From contig NZ_WLYK01000002.1 of the NCBI RefSeq assembly GCF_009707545.1, positions 186,001 to 250,000 of the forward strand: a stretch of 64,000 nucleotides of DNA, written 5' to 3'. This document shows positions 44,140 through 51,172 of the stretch, piece by piece. The stretch comes from Nakamurella alba. GTDB taxonomy: Bacteria > Actinomycetota > Actinomycetes > Mycobacteriales > Nakamurellaceae. Position numbers and translations under genes: made by a program. The notes beneath the pieces were generated by a model. The model saw only the letters and a program-made list of their open reading frames with translations. It searched no databases and was not told the origin of the DNA. Position 1 is the first letter of the stretch. Every line of letters starts with the position of its first letter.

Positions 44140-44418
44140 TCAGGCCTCGGCGCCGGTGACGGCCTTCCGGTAGTGCAGCGAGACCTGTCTGCCCAGCAGT
44201 CCTTCCACCTCGAGCAGGTGACTGTGCGTGCTGCCGTCCGGCGCGGCACCGTTCGGCGCGGCACCGTCCGCGTCCAGTTCGACGGCGATGTTGGAGAGCA
44301 GGCCCGCGGCGGCCCACAGCTGGCTCCGGGCGTAGGCGTCGGTGACGTGCGGCAGCACGTCGGCGGTCACCGCGTCGGCGATGGCCCGCAGCGCGACACC
44401 GGTGGCGATGTAGTCCAT
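44140..44418 (-). CDS. DUF6285 small protein, partner of the APH kinase
   Basis: 92 residues from ATG 44418, with AAGGGAG upstream and one base between it and the kinase stop. Helical protein: MDYIATGVALRAIADAVTAD, DAYARSQLWAAAGLLSNIA, EVEGLLGRQVSLHYR. DUF6285 proteins are commonly encoded directly after APH-type phosphotransferases that act on acyl-CoA pathways. In Pseudomonas levulinate catabolism a small protein (LvaB) is needed with the kinase LvaA; whether LvaB is itself DUF6285 is from memory and should be checked. No enzyme motif of its own is visible. The end includes a (GAAPNGAAPDG) low-complexity loop. Confidence 0.82.
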   Translation of the reverse strand: MDYIATGVALRAIADAVTADVLPHVTDAYARSQLWAAAGLLSNIAVELDADGAAPNGAAPDGSTHSHLLEVEGLLGRQVSLHYRKAVTGAEA

Positions 44419-44419
44419 C

Positions 44420-45475
44420 TCAGCTCCCTTCCGGCCCTGCCGGCTCTGCCGGACCTGATGTCGCAGCGGGCGTCTCCCCTGCCGATTCCGACCGGAGGAC
44501 CTTGCGCAGCACCAGGGCGGCGACGCTGCGGTTGGTGTAACAGGAGAGCAGCGGCCGCAGGTCCGCGTACTGCCCGGCACCGATGAGGTCGACCGCCTTC
44601 GCGTCCATCGACATCTTCGACCAGCCGGCCGCCACCTCCCACCAGAGCAACCGGTCGGCATCCACCGGCGTCCCGGTGAGATCGGCGTAGCGGTCGAGGA
44701 ACTCGGCGCGAGGCAGCAGGCCCATCACCTCGTCGTCCGGACCGAAGGTCGACATCAGGGTCCAGCCGAGATCGAAGTACGGATCGCCGAGGCCGGCCTC
44801 CTCCCAGTCCAGTACGGCCGAGATCCGGTCCTCCCCCTCCCACATCACGTTGGCCAGCCGGTAATCGCCGTGCACCACGGCCCGGTGCGCCGGTTCCGGC
44901 GGGCGGTGGTCGACCAGCCAGCGGCCGATGTACTCGTGGTAGGCCGGCAGCACGAGAGCGGTGGCGGCCAGGGACTTCTCCCAGCGGTCGAGCACCGCGG
45001 TCGGGGTCTTGAGCGGGGCCCAGCCGAGCCGCCCCGCCCCGTCGTCGGTCACCGCGTGCACGCCGGCCAGCACCTGCAGGTACTCCTGCGCCATGGCGGC
45101 GCGGCGCTGCTGCCCGATGCCGTGGGCGCCGTCCAGGATCACCTCGCCGAAGACCTGGCGGCTGGCGAAGAACGGCCGGCCGATCACCTCCCCGGTGGGC
45201 TCGATCAGTTCGACGGCGGGTACCGGCAGTCCGGCGTCGCCGAGCCAGGACACCAGCCGCGCCTCGGCCTCCGGCTCGTACGGCTCCAGGGGCCCGACCG
45301 CCGGCGGGATCCGCACGACGATGCCCGGTCCGTCCTGCCCGGTGACCCGGTACAGCAGGGTGGACTGGGACAGCCCACCGCTGAGCAGGGTCCGGGCCAG
45401 CACGGCCGGGTCCACGCCGAGGTGCGCGGCGAGGTGGCGGTTCAGGGCGTCGAGGTCCAGCGCCGATGTACTCAC
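44420..45475 (-). CDS. APH-family phosphotransferase (ACAD10/LvaA-like kinase)
   Basis: 351 residues from GTG 45475, overlapping the upstream stop as GTGA. Kinase-like fold: LSGGLSQSTLLYRV, VVRIPP as the lysine-equivalent strand, catalytic loop HGDYRLAN at 202-209 (D204, N209), and metal-binding DWEEAGLGDPYFDLGW from 223. Members of this branch are often fused to, or adjacent to, acyl-CoA dehydrogenases and phosphorylate the hydroxyl of 4-hydroxyacyl-CoAs (LvaA, ACAD10/11 in animals). The DUF6285 gene follows at once. An aminoglycoside kinase role is unlikely in this setting. Confidence 0.87.
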   Translation of the reverse strand: MSTSALDLDALNRHLAAHLGVDPAVLARTLLSGGLSQSTLLYRVTGQDGPGIVVRIPPAVGPLEPYEPEAEARLVSWLGDAGLPVPAVELIEPTGEVIGRPFFASRQVFGEVILDGAHGIGQQRRAAMAQEYLQVLAGVHAVTDDGAGRLGWAPLKTPTAVLDRWEKSLAATALVLPAYHEYIGRWLVDHRPPEPAHRAVVHGDYRLANVMWEGEDRISAVLDWEEAGLGDPYFDLGWTLMSTFGPDDEVMGLLPRAEFLDRYADLTGTPVDADRLLWWEVAAGWSKMSMDAKAVDLIGAGQYADLRPLLSCYTNRSVAALVLRKVLRSESAGETPAATSGPAEPAGPEGS

Positions 45476-46485
45476 CGGCCGGCTCCGGCCTCTGCAGCTG
45501 CCGCGCGCCGCTGCGCCGCGCGCACGCCCTGCAGCCGCATGATGTCGTCGTGCCACTGGATCTCGGCCCAGCCGGACCGGCCGTCCCAGGTGCAGTCCAG
45601 CAGGTCCATCACCAGGAAGATGTTCTGCCCGCCGTCGATCACTGCGGAACCGCGGGTGGTGCCGGTGATCTCGTAGTCGACGCCGTTCGTGTCGGTGACC
45701 CGGTAGCGGACCGCGCTGGTCCGGAAACCGTCGCGGGTGTAGTCGACCTCGGCCGAGCGCAGCGGTACCGGGCCCGCACCGGTGAGCACGTACCCGTTGC
45801 TGACCACCGGCTCCCCCGCGGCGTTCTCGCTGGTGTGCGTGAGCAGGGTGAGCTCGCGCCCGAAGTGGAACAGGTCGAAGGTGCCGATGCCGTGCCGGAA
45901 CTCGGCCCGCGGGCTCCACGAGTGGTCCCGGTTGGAGACGCAGTCCACCGCGTGCTCGATCCCGTCCAGCACCACGGTGCCGGTGACCGCCATGGTCTGG
46001 TCGATGTGGCCGTAGGGCTCGTCGCCGGACCGTCCCGGCGGCCCGGCGGCCGCCTGCCGATGGAAGGCGGTGAACCCCTCACCACCGCCGTCGATCGCGG
46101 AGAAGTCCAGGGTCACCGGGTCCATGAGTGCCTCGAAGGTCAGCCGGGCGGTCATCCGGCCGCACTTGGACCGGTAGGTCAGCTCGTAGCGCTGCGGCGC
46201 CCGGCCGCGCACCGCCACCCCGGACAGCAGCGAGAAGTCGGAGAGCCGGTCGCTGCCGATCGGGCTGTGGTACTGCATGTCGGCGAGCTCCATGTCCAGC
46301 ACGCTCTCGCAGTGGCCGGAGTAGGCGTACACCTTGCTGACCGCCACCCCGAGGTTGGTCCGGAAGCCCATCCAGAAGTGCAACCGGATCATGGTGTCGG
46401 TGGTGACCGCGGAGAACCACTGGGTCTCCAGCCATCTCGGCTCGCGGTAGCTGGGTCGGGTGAAATCCCCGTAACTGCGGGACAT
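45472..46485 (-). CDS. DUF7064/DUF7065-type lipocalin-like protein 2
   Basis: 337 residues from ATG 46485; the ribosome site is weak. It parallels the copy at 35351-36373 from end to end: PRWLETQWFSAVTTDTMIRL, WMGFRTNLGVAVSKVYAYSG, GDEPYGHIDQTMAVTG, NRDHSWSPRAE, FHFGRELTLLTHT, QNIFLVMDLLDCTWDGRSG. No signal peptide or membrane span. It sits between ligase 2 and the APH kinase. Constant pairing of this family with an AMP-forming ligase suggests a role on the free acid or its CoA ester (inference). Confidence 0.8.
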   Translation of the reverse strand: MSRSYGDFTRPSYREPRWLETQWFSAVTTDTMIRLHFWMGFRTNLGVAVSKVYAYSGHCESVLDMELADMQYHSPIGSDRLSDFSLLSGVAVRGRAPQRYELTYRSKCGRMTARLTFEALMDPVTLDFSAIDGGGEGFTAFHRQAAAGPPGRSGDEPYGHIDQTMAVTGTVVLDGIEHAVDCVSNRDHSWSPRAEFRHGIGTFDLFHFGRELTLLTHTSENAAGEPVVSNGYVLTGAGPVPLRSAEVDYTRDGFRTSAVRYRVTDTNGVDYEITGTTRGSAVIDGGQNIFLVMDLLDCTWDGRSGWAEIQWHDDIMRLQGVRAAQRRAAAAEAGAGR

Positions 46486-46556
46486 CTCGTGCAGACCTCG
46501 GTCTCTCTCGGGCCGACTCTCCCAGTCGCTCCCGGTGGTCGGAAAGGGCGGCGCGG

Positions 46557-48101
46557 TCAGGCCGGCCGGGCGGCGCCGACGTAGGCGTCGCGCAGCGTCC
46601 GCTTGACCAGCTTGCCGGTCGCCGTGCGCGGCAGGGTCGCCGCGAAGTCGACCGACCGGGGGCACTTGTACCGGGCCAGCCGGCCCCGGCAGAACTCGAT
46701 GATCTCCGCGGCCAGCTCCGGCGAGGGCCGGTGCCCGGCGGTCAGCTCGACCACTGCCTTGACCTCCTCGCCGAGATCGTCGTGCGGGACACCGATCACG
46801 GCGGCATCCGCCACCGCGGGGTGCTCCACCAGCACCTCCTCGATCTCGACCGGGTAGATGTTCACCCCGCCGGAGATGATGGTGAACCCGACCCGGTCGG
46901 TGAGGTAGAGGTATCCGTCCGCGTCCAGGTGCCCGATGTCGCCGGTGGTGCTCATGTCACCGGCGGCGGAGCGGCCGGCCGCGGTCTTCTCCGGGTCGTT
47001 GAGGTAGACGAAGTTGGTCGCCCCCTTGATCCAGACCTCCCCGGTGGCGCCGGTGGGCAGCACGTTCCGGTCGGGGTCGAGGATCAGCACCTCGCCGAGC
47101 AGCGGCCGGCCGACGGTGCCCGGGTGGGCCAGCCACTCGTGCGAGTCGCAGATGACGCTGCCGTTGGCCTCGGTCGACCCGTAGTACTCGTAGATGATCG
47201 GGCCGAGCCAGTCGATCATCGCCCGCTTCACCGATGCCGGGCACGGCGCGGCACCGTGGGTGATGGCCTCCAGGGTGGACACGTCCCGGGAACGGCGCAC
47301 CTCCTCCGGCAGCTGCAGGATCCGCGACAGCATGGTCGGGACCACGAGAGAGTGTGTGACGCCGTACTTCTCGACCAGCTCCAGGAACCGGCCGGCGTCG
47401 AACCTGGACATGATGACGCAGGTGCCGCCGCAGCGCAGCGACTCGGCCGTCGCGCTCTGCGGCCCCGAGTGGTACAGCGGGGCCGGCTGCAGGAACACCA
47501 TGTCCGGCCGGGTCCGGTAGACCTTCGGGACCAGCTGGAACACCGGCAGCGGGTCGCTGGGGTCCAGGTCCGGCATCGGCCGCTGCACGCCCTTGGGGTT
47601 CCCGGTGGTGCCCGAGCTGTAGAGCAAGGCCATCCCGAGCTTCTCGCCCTCGACCGGCGTCGCCGGGAACGGTGCGACCGCCTCGGCCAGGTCCTCGAAG
47701 GAGCCGGCCAGCTCGTCGGGCCGGTCGACCATCAGCCAGCGGCGGACGCCGGGGCAGAGGTCGGGCAGCCCGGCGGCAGCGGCCATCCGGGCGGTGGTGA
47801 CGACCACCTCGGCCGCCGAGTCGTTGATGATCCAGGCCGCTTCCGCCGTGGTCAGGTGCGAGTTGACCAGCGTGTAGTAGAGGCCGGTCCGTTCCCCGGC
47901 GCCCATCGCGACCACCATCTCCAGGGAGTTCTCCATGAAGTAGGCGACGTGGTCGGTGCGCTGCAGACCCTCGGCGCGCAGCAGGTGCGCGAGCCGGTTG
48001 GCCGCCGCTTCGTACTCGGCGTACGTGAGCTGCTCCCCGGTGTCGGCCATCACCAGCGCCACCCGGTCCGGGTACGCCTCCGCCCGCCTACCGGGATACA
48101 C
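46557..48101 (-). CDS. AMP-forming acyl-CoA ligase 2 (FadD-like)
   Basis: 514 residues from GTG 48101. The frame is open for 31 codons more, but the start MYPGRRAEAYPDRVALVM aligns exactly with the start of ligase 1 (MYAAHRARLHPDRPALVM), and CAGGAC precedes it. P-loop YSSGTTGNPKGV at 161-172, YEYYGSTEANGS, TTGDIGHLDADGYLYLTDR, GGVNIYPVEIEEVL, and the terminal PRTATGKLVKRTL with the catalytic lysine. Activates an acid to its CoA ester. It heads the ligase-DUF7065-APH-DUF6285 operon, with a promoter at 48210-48238. Confidence 0.93.
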   Translation of the reverse strand: MYPGRRAEAYPDRVALVMADTGEQLTYAEYEAAANRLAHLLRAEGLQRTDHVAYFMENSLEMVVAMGAGERTGLYYTLVNSHLTTAEAAWIINDSAAEVVVTTARMAAAAGLPDLCPGVRRWLMVDRPDELAGSFEDLAEAVAPFPATPVEGEKLGMALLYSSGTTGNPKGVQRPMPDLDPSDPLPVFQLVPKVYRTRPDMVFLQPAPLYHSGPQSATAESLRCGGTCVIMSRFDAGRFLELVEKYGVTHSLVVPTMLSRILQLPEEVRRSRDVSTLEAITHGAAPCPASVKRAMIDWLGPIIYEYYGSTEANGSVICDSHEWLAHPGTVGRPLLGEVLILDPDRNVLPTGATGEVWIKGATNFVYLNDPEKTAAGRSAAGDMSTTGDIGHLDADGYLYLTDRVGFTIISGGVNIYPVEIEEVLVEHPAVADAAVIGVPHDDLGEEVKAVVELTAGHRPSPELAAEIIEFCRGRLARYKCPRSVDFAATLPRTATGKLVKRTLRDAYVGAARPA

Positions 48102-48209
48102 GGCGGTCCTGCCCGACGACTGGCAGGGCTGCTCGGCCCTGCTCGATGCTGCGCTGCATCCTGCTCTCCTCCCGGCGGCCCGCCGGGCCGCCACGTGCTG
48201 CTGATGCGA

Positions 48210-48238
48210 ATGCTAGTTGCACCCGGAGATCGGGTCAA
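48210..48238 (-). promoter_or_regulatory. Promoter of the ligase 2-DUF7065-APH operon
   Basis: On the minus strand TTGACC (48238-48233), a 17-nt spacer, and TAGCAT (48215-48210). The box GCAACTAGCATTCGC (48220-48206) shares the pattern AACTA-N3-TTC-N-C with the SDR and Liv promoters in the same register to the -10. Predicted start near 48203, ~100 nt before the ligase start. Confidence 0.62.
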
Positions 48239-48371
48239 TCAGTGGTACAAGTGCGGGAACGAGTCCCGATTGCTAATCTCCATTCTACCTAGTTCCACCA
48301 CCCGCTGGTCTCCGGCCGGTCAGTCCACCGGCGCACCGACCGGCGCCCCCACCTCCGGAAGGCCGCACCCG

Positions 48372-48742
48372 GTGACCGCACTGCTGCTGATGATCCGCAA
48401 GCACCCCGACCTGGACGACGAGGAGTTCCGCGCCTACTACGAGCGCAGGCACCTCCCGCTGATCGCAGGCCTGATCCGGCCACGCCGCAGGTGTACCGCA
48501 GGCACTACGTCACCACCGCCGACCCGCTGGTGCAGCGACTGGCCGCCGGCCGCGGCGACCCGGCGCCGGCCGGGGACCTGTCGGCCGTCACCGAGCTGGT
48601 GTTCGCCACCCGGGAGGAGGCCGAGGACATGGTGGAACAGATGCTGGCCCTCGGCGTGCTGGAGCAGGTCCTCGCCGACGAGGCCGCGTTCATCGCCCCG
48701 GGCGGGGTCAGCTGGCTGCTGCAGCACCGGGTCAAGGGGTGA
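48372..48742 (+). pseudogene. EthD-domain protein, frameshifted
   Basis: The reading frame from GTG 48372 gives TALLLMIRKHPDLDDEEFRA and YYERRHLPLIAGLIRP, a normal EthD start, then turns into Arg/Cys-rich nonsense after about 36 codons. From about 48482 the frame one base earlier continues the domain: PQVYRRHYVTTADPLVQRL, VTELVFATREEAEDM, LADEAAFI, ending at TGA 48740-48742. One missing base near 48477-48485 explains the shift. EthD-type ferredoxin-fold proteins accompany degradation genes for ethers, polyketides and ketones. It is either a recent pseudogene or a base-call error; the rest of the operon context is intact (the next start overlaps as GTGA). Confidence 0.72.
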
Positions 48743-49233
48743 CCGGTCGGCCCCCGGCGCCGGAGCTCTCCGCGGCGCTCGCCGTGCCGCCCACGATGGA
48801 CCTTCTCGTCGGGCCGGATCGGCTCGACATCAACGGGCACATGGGGTTCCGGCACTACTTCGACCTCGCCTCGGAGGCGATGCGGCCGCTGTTCGAGCAG
48901 CAGCTGGAGGTGGACGGGCCCTACCGGCTGGAGCGGCGTCTCGGCTTCTTCGTCGTCGAGCACCGGCTGCGGTACCTGGCCGAGGTGCACGCCGGCCACC
49001 GGGTGACCGCGCACGCCGCGATCGCCGCGGTCGGCCGGCGGTCGATGGAGATCCGGACGATCCTGGTGAACCGCACCACCGACGCGGTCTCGTACGTGAT
49101 GGACGCACAGTTCGTGCACATCGACCTGCGGACCCGGGCCTCGGCCCCGTTCCCGCCCGACCTGGAGCGGCGGCTGCGGGCGGCCACCGCCGGAGCCGCG
49201 GAGCCCGCCGGACGTGACCAGCACAACGTGTGA
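48739..49233 (+). CDS. Hot-dog (4HBT-type) acyl-CoA thioesterase
   Basis: 164 residues from GTG 48739, overlapping the EthD stop. Hot-dog signature LDINGHMGFRHYFDLASEAM with the Asp-x-Asn-Gly-His-Met turn, then GFFVVEHRLRYLAEVHAG and SYVMDAQFVHIDL, typical of the carnitine-operon/4HBT thioesterases. It would release a CoA ester or act as a housekeeping enzyme to free CoA from dead-end intermediates of the pathway. The tail is Ala/Arg-rich. Confidence 0.85.
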   Translation: MTGRPPAPELSAALAVPPTMDLLVGPDRLDINGHMGFRHYFDLASEAMRPLFEQQLEVDGPYRLERRLGFFVVEHRLRYLAEVHAGHRVTAHAAIAAVGRRSMEIRTILVNRTTDAVSYVMDAQFVHIDLRTRASAPFPPDLERRLRAATAGAAEPAGRDQHNV

Positions 49234-49248
49234 CGTGAGCCAGCTCAT

Positions 49249-49264
49249 GTGAGCCGCGGTTCAC
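49249..49264. promoter_or_regulatory. Palindrome upstream of mutA
   Basis: GTGAGCCGCGGTTCAC is a 16-bp palindrome with one mismatched pair. A shorter inverted repeat, TGAGC-CA-GCTCA, lies at 49236-49247. A -10-like TAGAGT follows at 49274-49279 without a clear -35, so the palindrome lies where a regulator could replace or block -35 contacts. Confidence 0.4.
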
Positions 49265-49286
49265 GCAAGCTCGTAGAGTCCGTGTC

Positions 49287-49349
49287 ATGTTCGCCCTCGA
49301 TGCGGAGAGCGCCCGGATGCCGGGTGCGCGCCGCCACCGCGCCCGATGA
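49287..49349 (+). CDS. Possible 20-codon leader peptide coupled to mutA
   Basis: ATG 49287 opens a 20-codon frame ([20 protein letters not shown]) whose TGA at 49347-49349 overlaps the mutA ATG at 49346 as ATGA. If transcription starts ~8 nt after the TAGAGT at 49274-49279, this ATG is at or near the 5' end of the message, as in leaderless actinobacterial transcripts. mutA itself lacks a purine-rich ribosome site, so it may depend on coupling to this frame. Overlap by chance remains possible. Confidence 0.35.
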   Translation: MFALDAESARMPGARRHRAR

Positions 49350-51172
49350 CCGCCCGTCTGGACCCGGCCGCGCCGGACGCCGCCGCCGGCGCCGACCGGG
49401 AGACGCGCTGGCAGGAGGCCGCGGCCGGGGTGCTGCGCAAGGCCGGGCGCGACGTGCCGGACGCCGCCGCCGCGCCGGCCATGTTGTCGAAGCGGACCCT
49501 CGAGGGACTGCAGGTCCCCGCACTCGGCACGCCCGAGCTGCTGGAGTCGCTGCCCGAGCAGGGTGCACCCGGCGCCTCCCCCTACACCCGCGGGCCGGGA
49601 CCCCGGCCGGACGGCTGGGACGTCCGCGCCGCGGTGCTGGAGACCGACCCGGCGACGGCCGCGGCGGTCGTGTTGGAGGAACTGACGGGCGGCGCCACCT
49701 CGCTGCTGCTGCCCGTCGGCATCGACGCCCTGCCGGCGTCCGGACTGGCCGACGTCCTGGACGGCGTCTACCTCGACCTCGCCGCGGTGGTGCTGCAGCC
49801 GACCGGGCCGGCGCTGCCCGCGGCCCGGGCACTCGCCGACCTCGCCGCGGCGAAGGGTGTGACCTTGCACCCGGCCTCCGGGCTCGGCGCCGACCCGATC
49901 GGGCACGCGGTACGCGCCGGGGCGACCGCGCCGGAGGCGACCGAGTCGGCCGAGCTGGCGGAGATCGCCGAGCTGGCCGCCGGTCTCGGCATCACCGCCT
50001 TCGTGGTGGACGGATCGGCCGCGCACGACGCCGGCGCCGGCGACGCCGCCGAGCTGGGCTGGGCGCTGGCCGCCGCCGTGCAGCTGTTGCGCGACCTGGA
50101 GGCGGCCGGCCGCCCGGCGGCCACGGTGCTGCCGCTGCTGGAGTTCCGGTTCGCCGCGACCGACGAGCAGTTCCCGACCATCGCGAAGTTCCGTGCGGCC
50201 CGACTGCTCTGGGACCGGGTGCTGGAGCTCTCCGGGGCGGACGGCCGGCCAGCCCAGCGCCAGCACGCCGTCACCTCCTGGCCGATGACCACCCGGTACG
50301 ACCCGTACACGAACCTGCTCCGCACCACCGTGGCCTGCTTCGCGGCCGGCGTCGGCGGAGCCGACGCGGTGACCGTGCGGCCGTTCGACGTCGCGGTGGG
50401 CCTGCCGGAGTCGCTCGGCCGGCGGACGGCCCGCAACATCTCGCACCTGCTGCTGGGCGAGTCGCACGTCGCGGCGACCGCGGACCCGGCCGGCGGTGCC
50501 CCGGCCGTCGAGGCCCTCACCTGGGAACTGGCCGAGGCGGCGTGGACCGAGTTCGACGCCATCGAGGAGGCCGGCGGCGCCTGCGCGGCGCTGGCCGACG
50601 GGTCGGTGCGCGCCCGCTGGGCGGCCACCGTCGCCGAGCGGACCAAGCGGCTGGCCACCCGCAAGCAGCCGATCACCGGCGTCTCGGAGTTCCCGCAGAC
50701 CGCGGAGACCCTGCCCGTCCGGCGGCCGCTGCCCTCGGTACCGGGCGAGAGGTGGGCGCAGCTGTACGAGGCGCTGCGCGACGAGCCCGTCGGCCACGTG
50801 CAACTCGCCACCATGGGCACCGCGGCCGCACACACCGCCCGGACCACCTTCCTGTCCAACGCGCTGGCGGCCGGCGGCATCCCCGTGACCACCACCGGCG
50901 ACCTCGCCTCCGCGGAGGGTGTCGCGGACCGGCTGGACGGCGCGCAGGTGGTCTGCCTGGCCGGGACCGACAAGGACTACGCCGACTGGGGTCCCGGGCT
51001 GATCGAGGCCCTGCGGGCGGCCGGCGTCGGCCGGGTGCTGCTGGCCGGGCGGCCCTCGGACGAGCTGGCACCGCTGGTCGACGACTCGCTGGCGGTGGGC
51101 CAGGACCTGCCGTCCTTCCTCGCACGCACCCGGGCAGCGCTGCAGCTGCAGACCACAGGAGCGGACCGATGA
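49346..51172 (+). CDS. mutA: Methylmalonyl-CoA mutase small (beta) subunit
   Basis: 608 residues from ATG 49346; no clear ribosome site precedes it. The TIM-barrel and the C-terminal pseudo-cobalamin domain of MutA are recognisable: [67 protein letters not shown]. The C-domain lacks the DxHxxG cobalamin ligand of MutB, as expected for the non-catalytic subunit. With MutB it converts (R)-methylmalonyl-CoA to succinyl-CoA. The mutA-mutB-meaB order with overlapping codons is the usual one in actinobacteria. Confidence 0.95.
   Translation: MTARLDPAAPDAAAGADRETRWQEAAAGVLRKAGRDVPDAAAAPAMLSKRTLEGLQVPALGTPELLESLPEQGAPGASPYTRGPGPRPDGWDVRAAVLETDPATAAAVVLEELTGGATSLLLPVGIDALPASGLADVLDGVYLDLAAVVLQPTGPALPAARALADLAAAKGVTLHPASGLGADPIGHAVRAGATAPEATESAELAEIAELAAGLGITAFVVDGSAAHDAGAGDAAELGWALAAAVQLLRDLEAAGRPAATVLPLLEFRFAATDEQFPTIAKFRAARLLWDRVLELSGADGRPAQRQHAVTSWPMTTRYDPYTNLLRTTVACFAAGVGGADAVTVRPFDVAVGLPESLGRRTARNISHLLLGESHVAATADPAGGAPAVEALTWELAEAAWTEFDAIEEAGGACAALADGSVRARWAATVAERTKRLATRKQPITGVSEFPQTAETLPVRRPLPSVPGERWAQLYEALRDEPVGHVQLATMGTAAAHTARTTFLSNALAAGGIPVTTTGDLASAEGVADRLDGAQVVCLAGTDKDYADWGPGLIEALRAAGVGRVLLAGRPSDELAPLVDDSLAVGQDLPSFLARTRAALQLQTTGADR

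Noticed and set aside
44420-45475. Aminoglycoside resistance kinase
   Set aside because: The APH fold is shared, but the DUF6285 partner, the acyl-CoA ligase operon and the sequence around HGDYRLAN fit the acyl-CoA-linked branch.
48491-48742. Independent short gene starting at GTG 48491
   Set aside because: No ribosome site, and its sequence is the second half of the EthD domain begun at 48372; a frameshift explains it better.
49234-49345. Cobalamin riboswitch before the mutase genes
   Set aside because: The 112-bp gap is too short for the full element and no B12-box-like sequence was seen.
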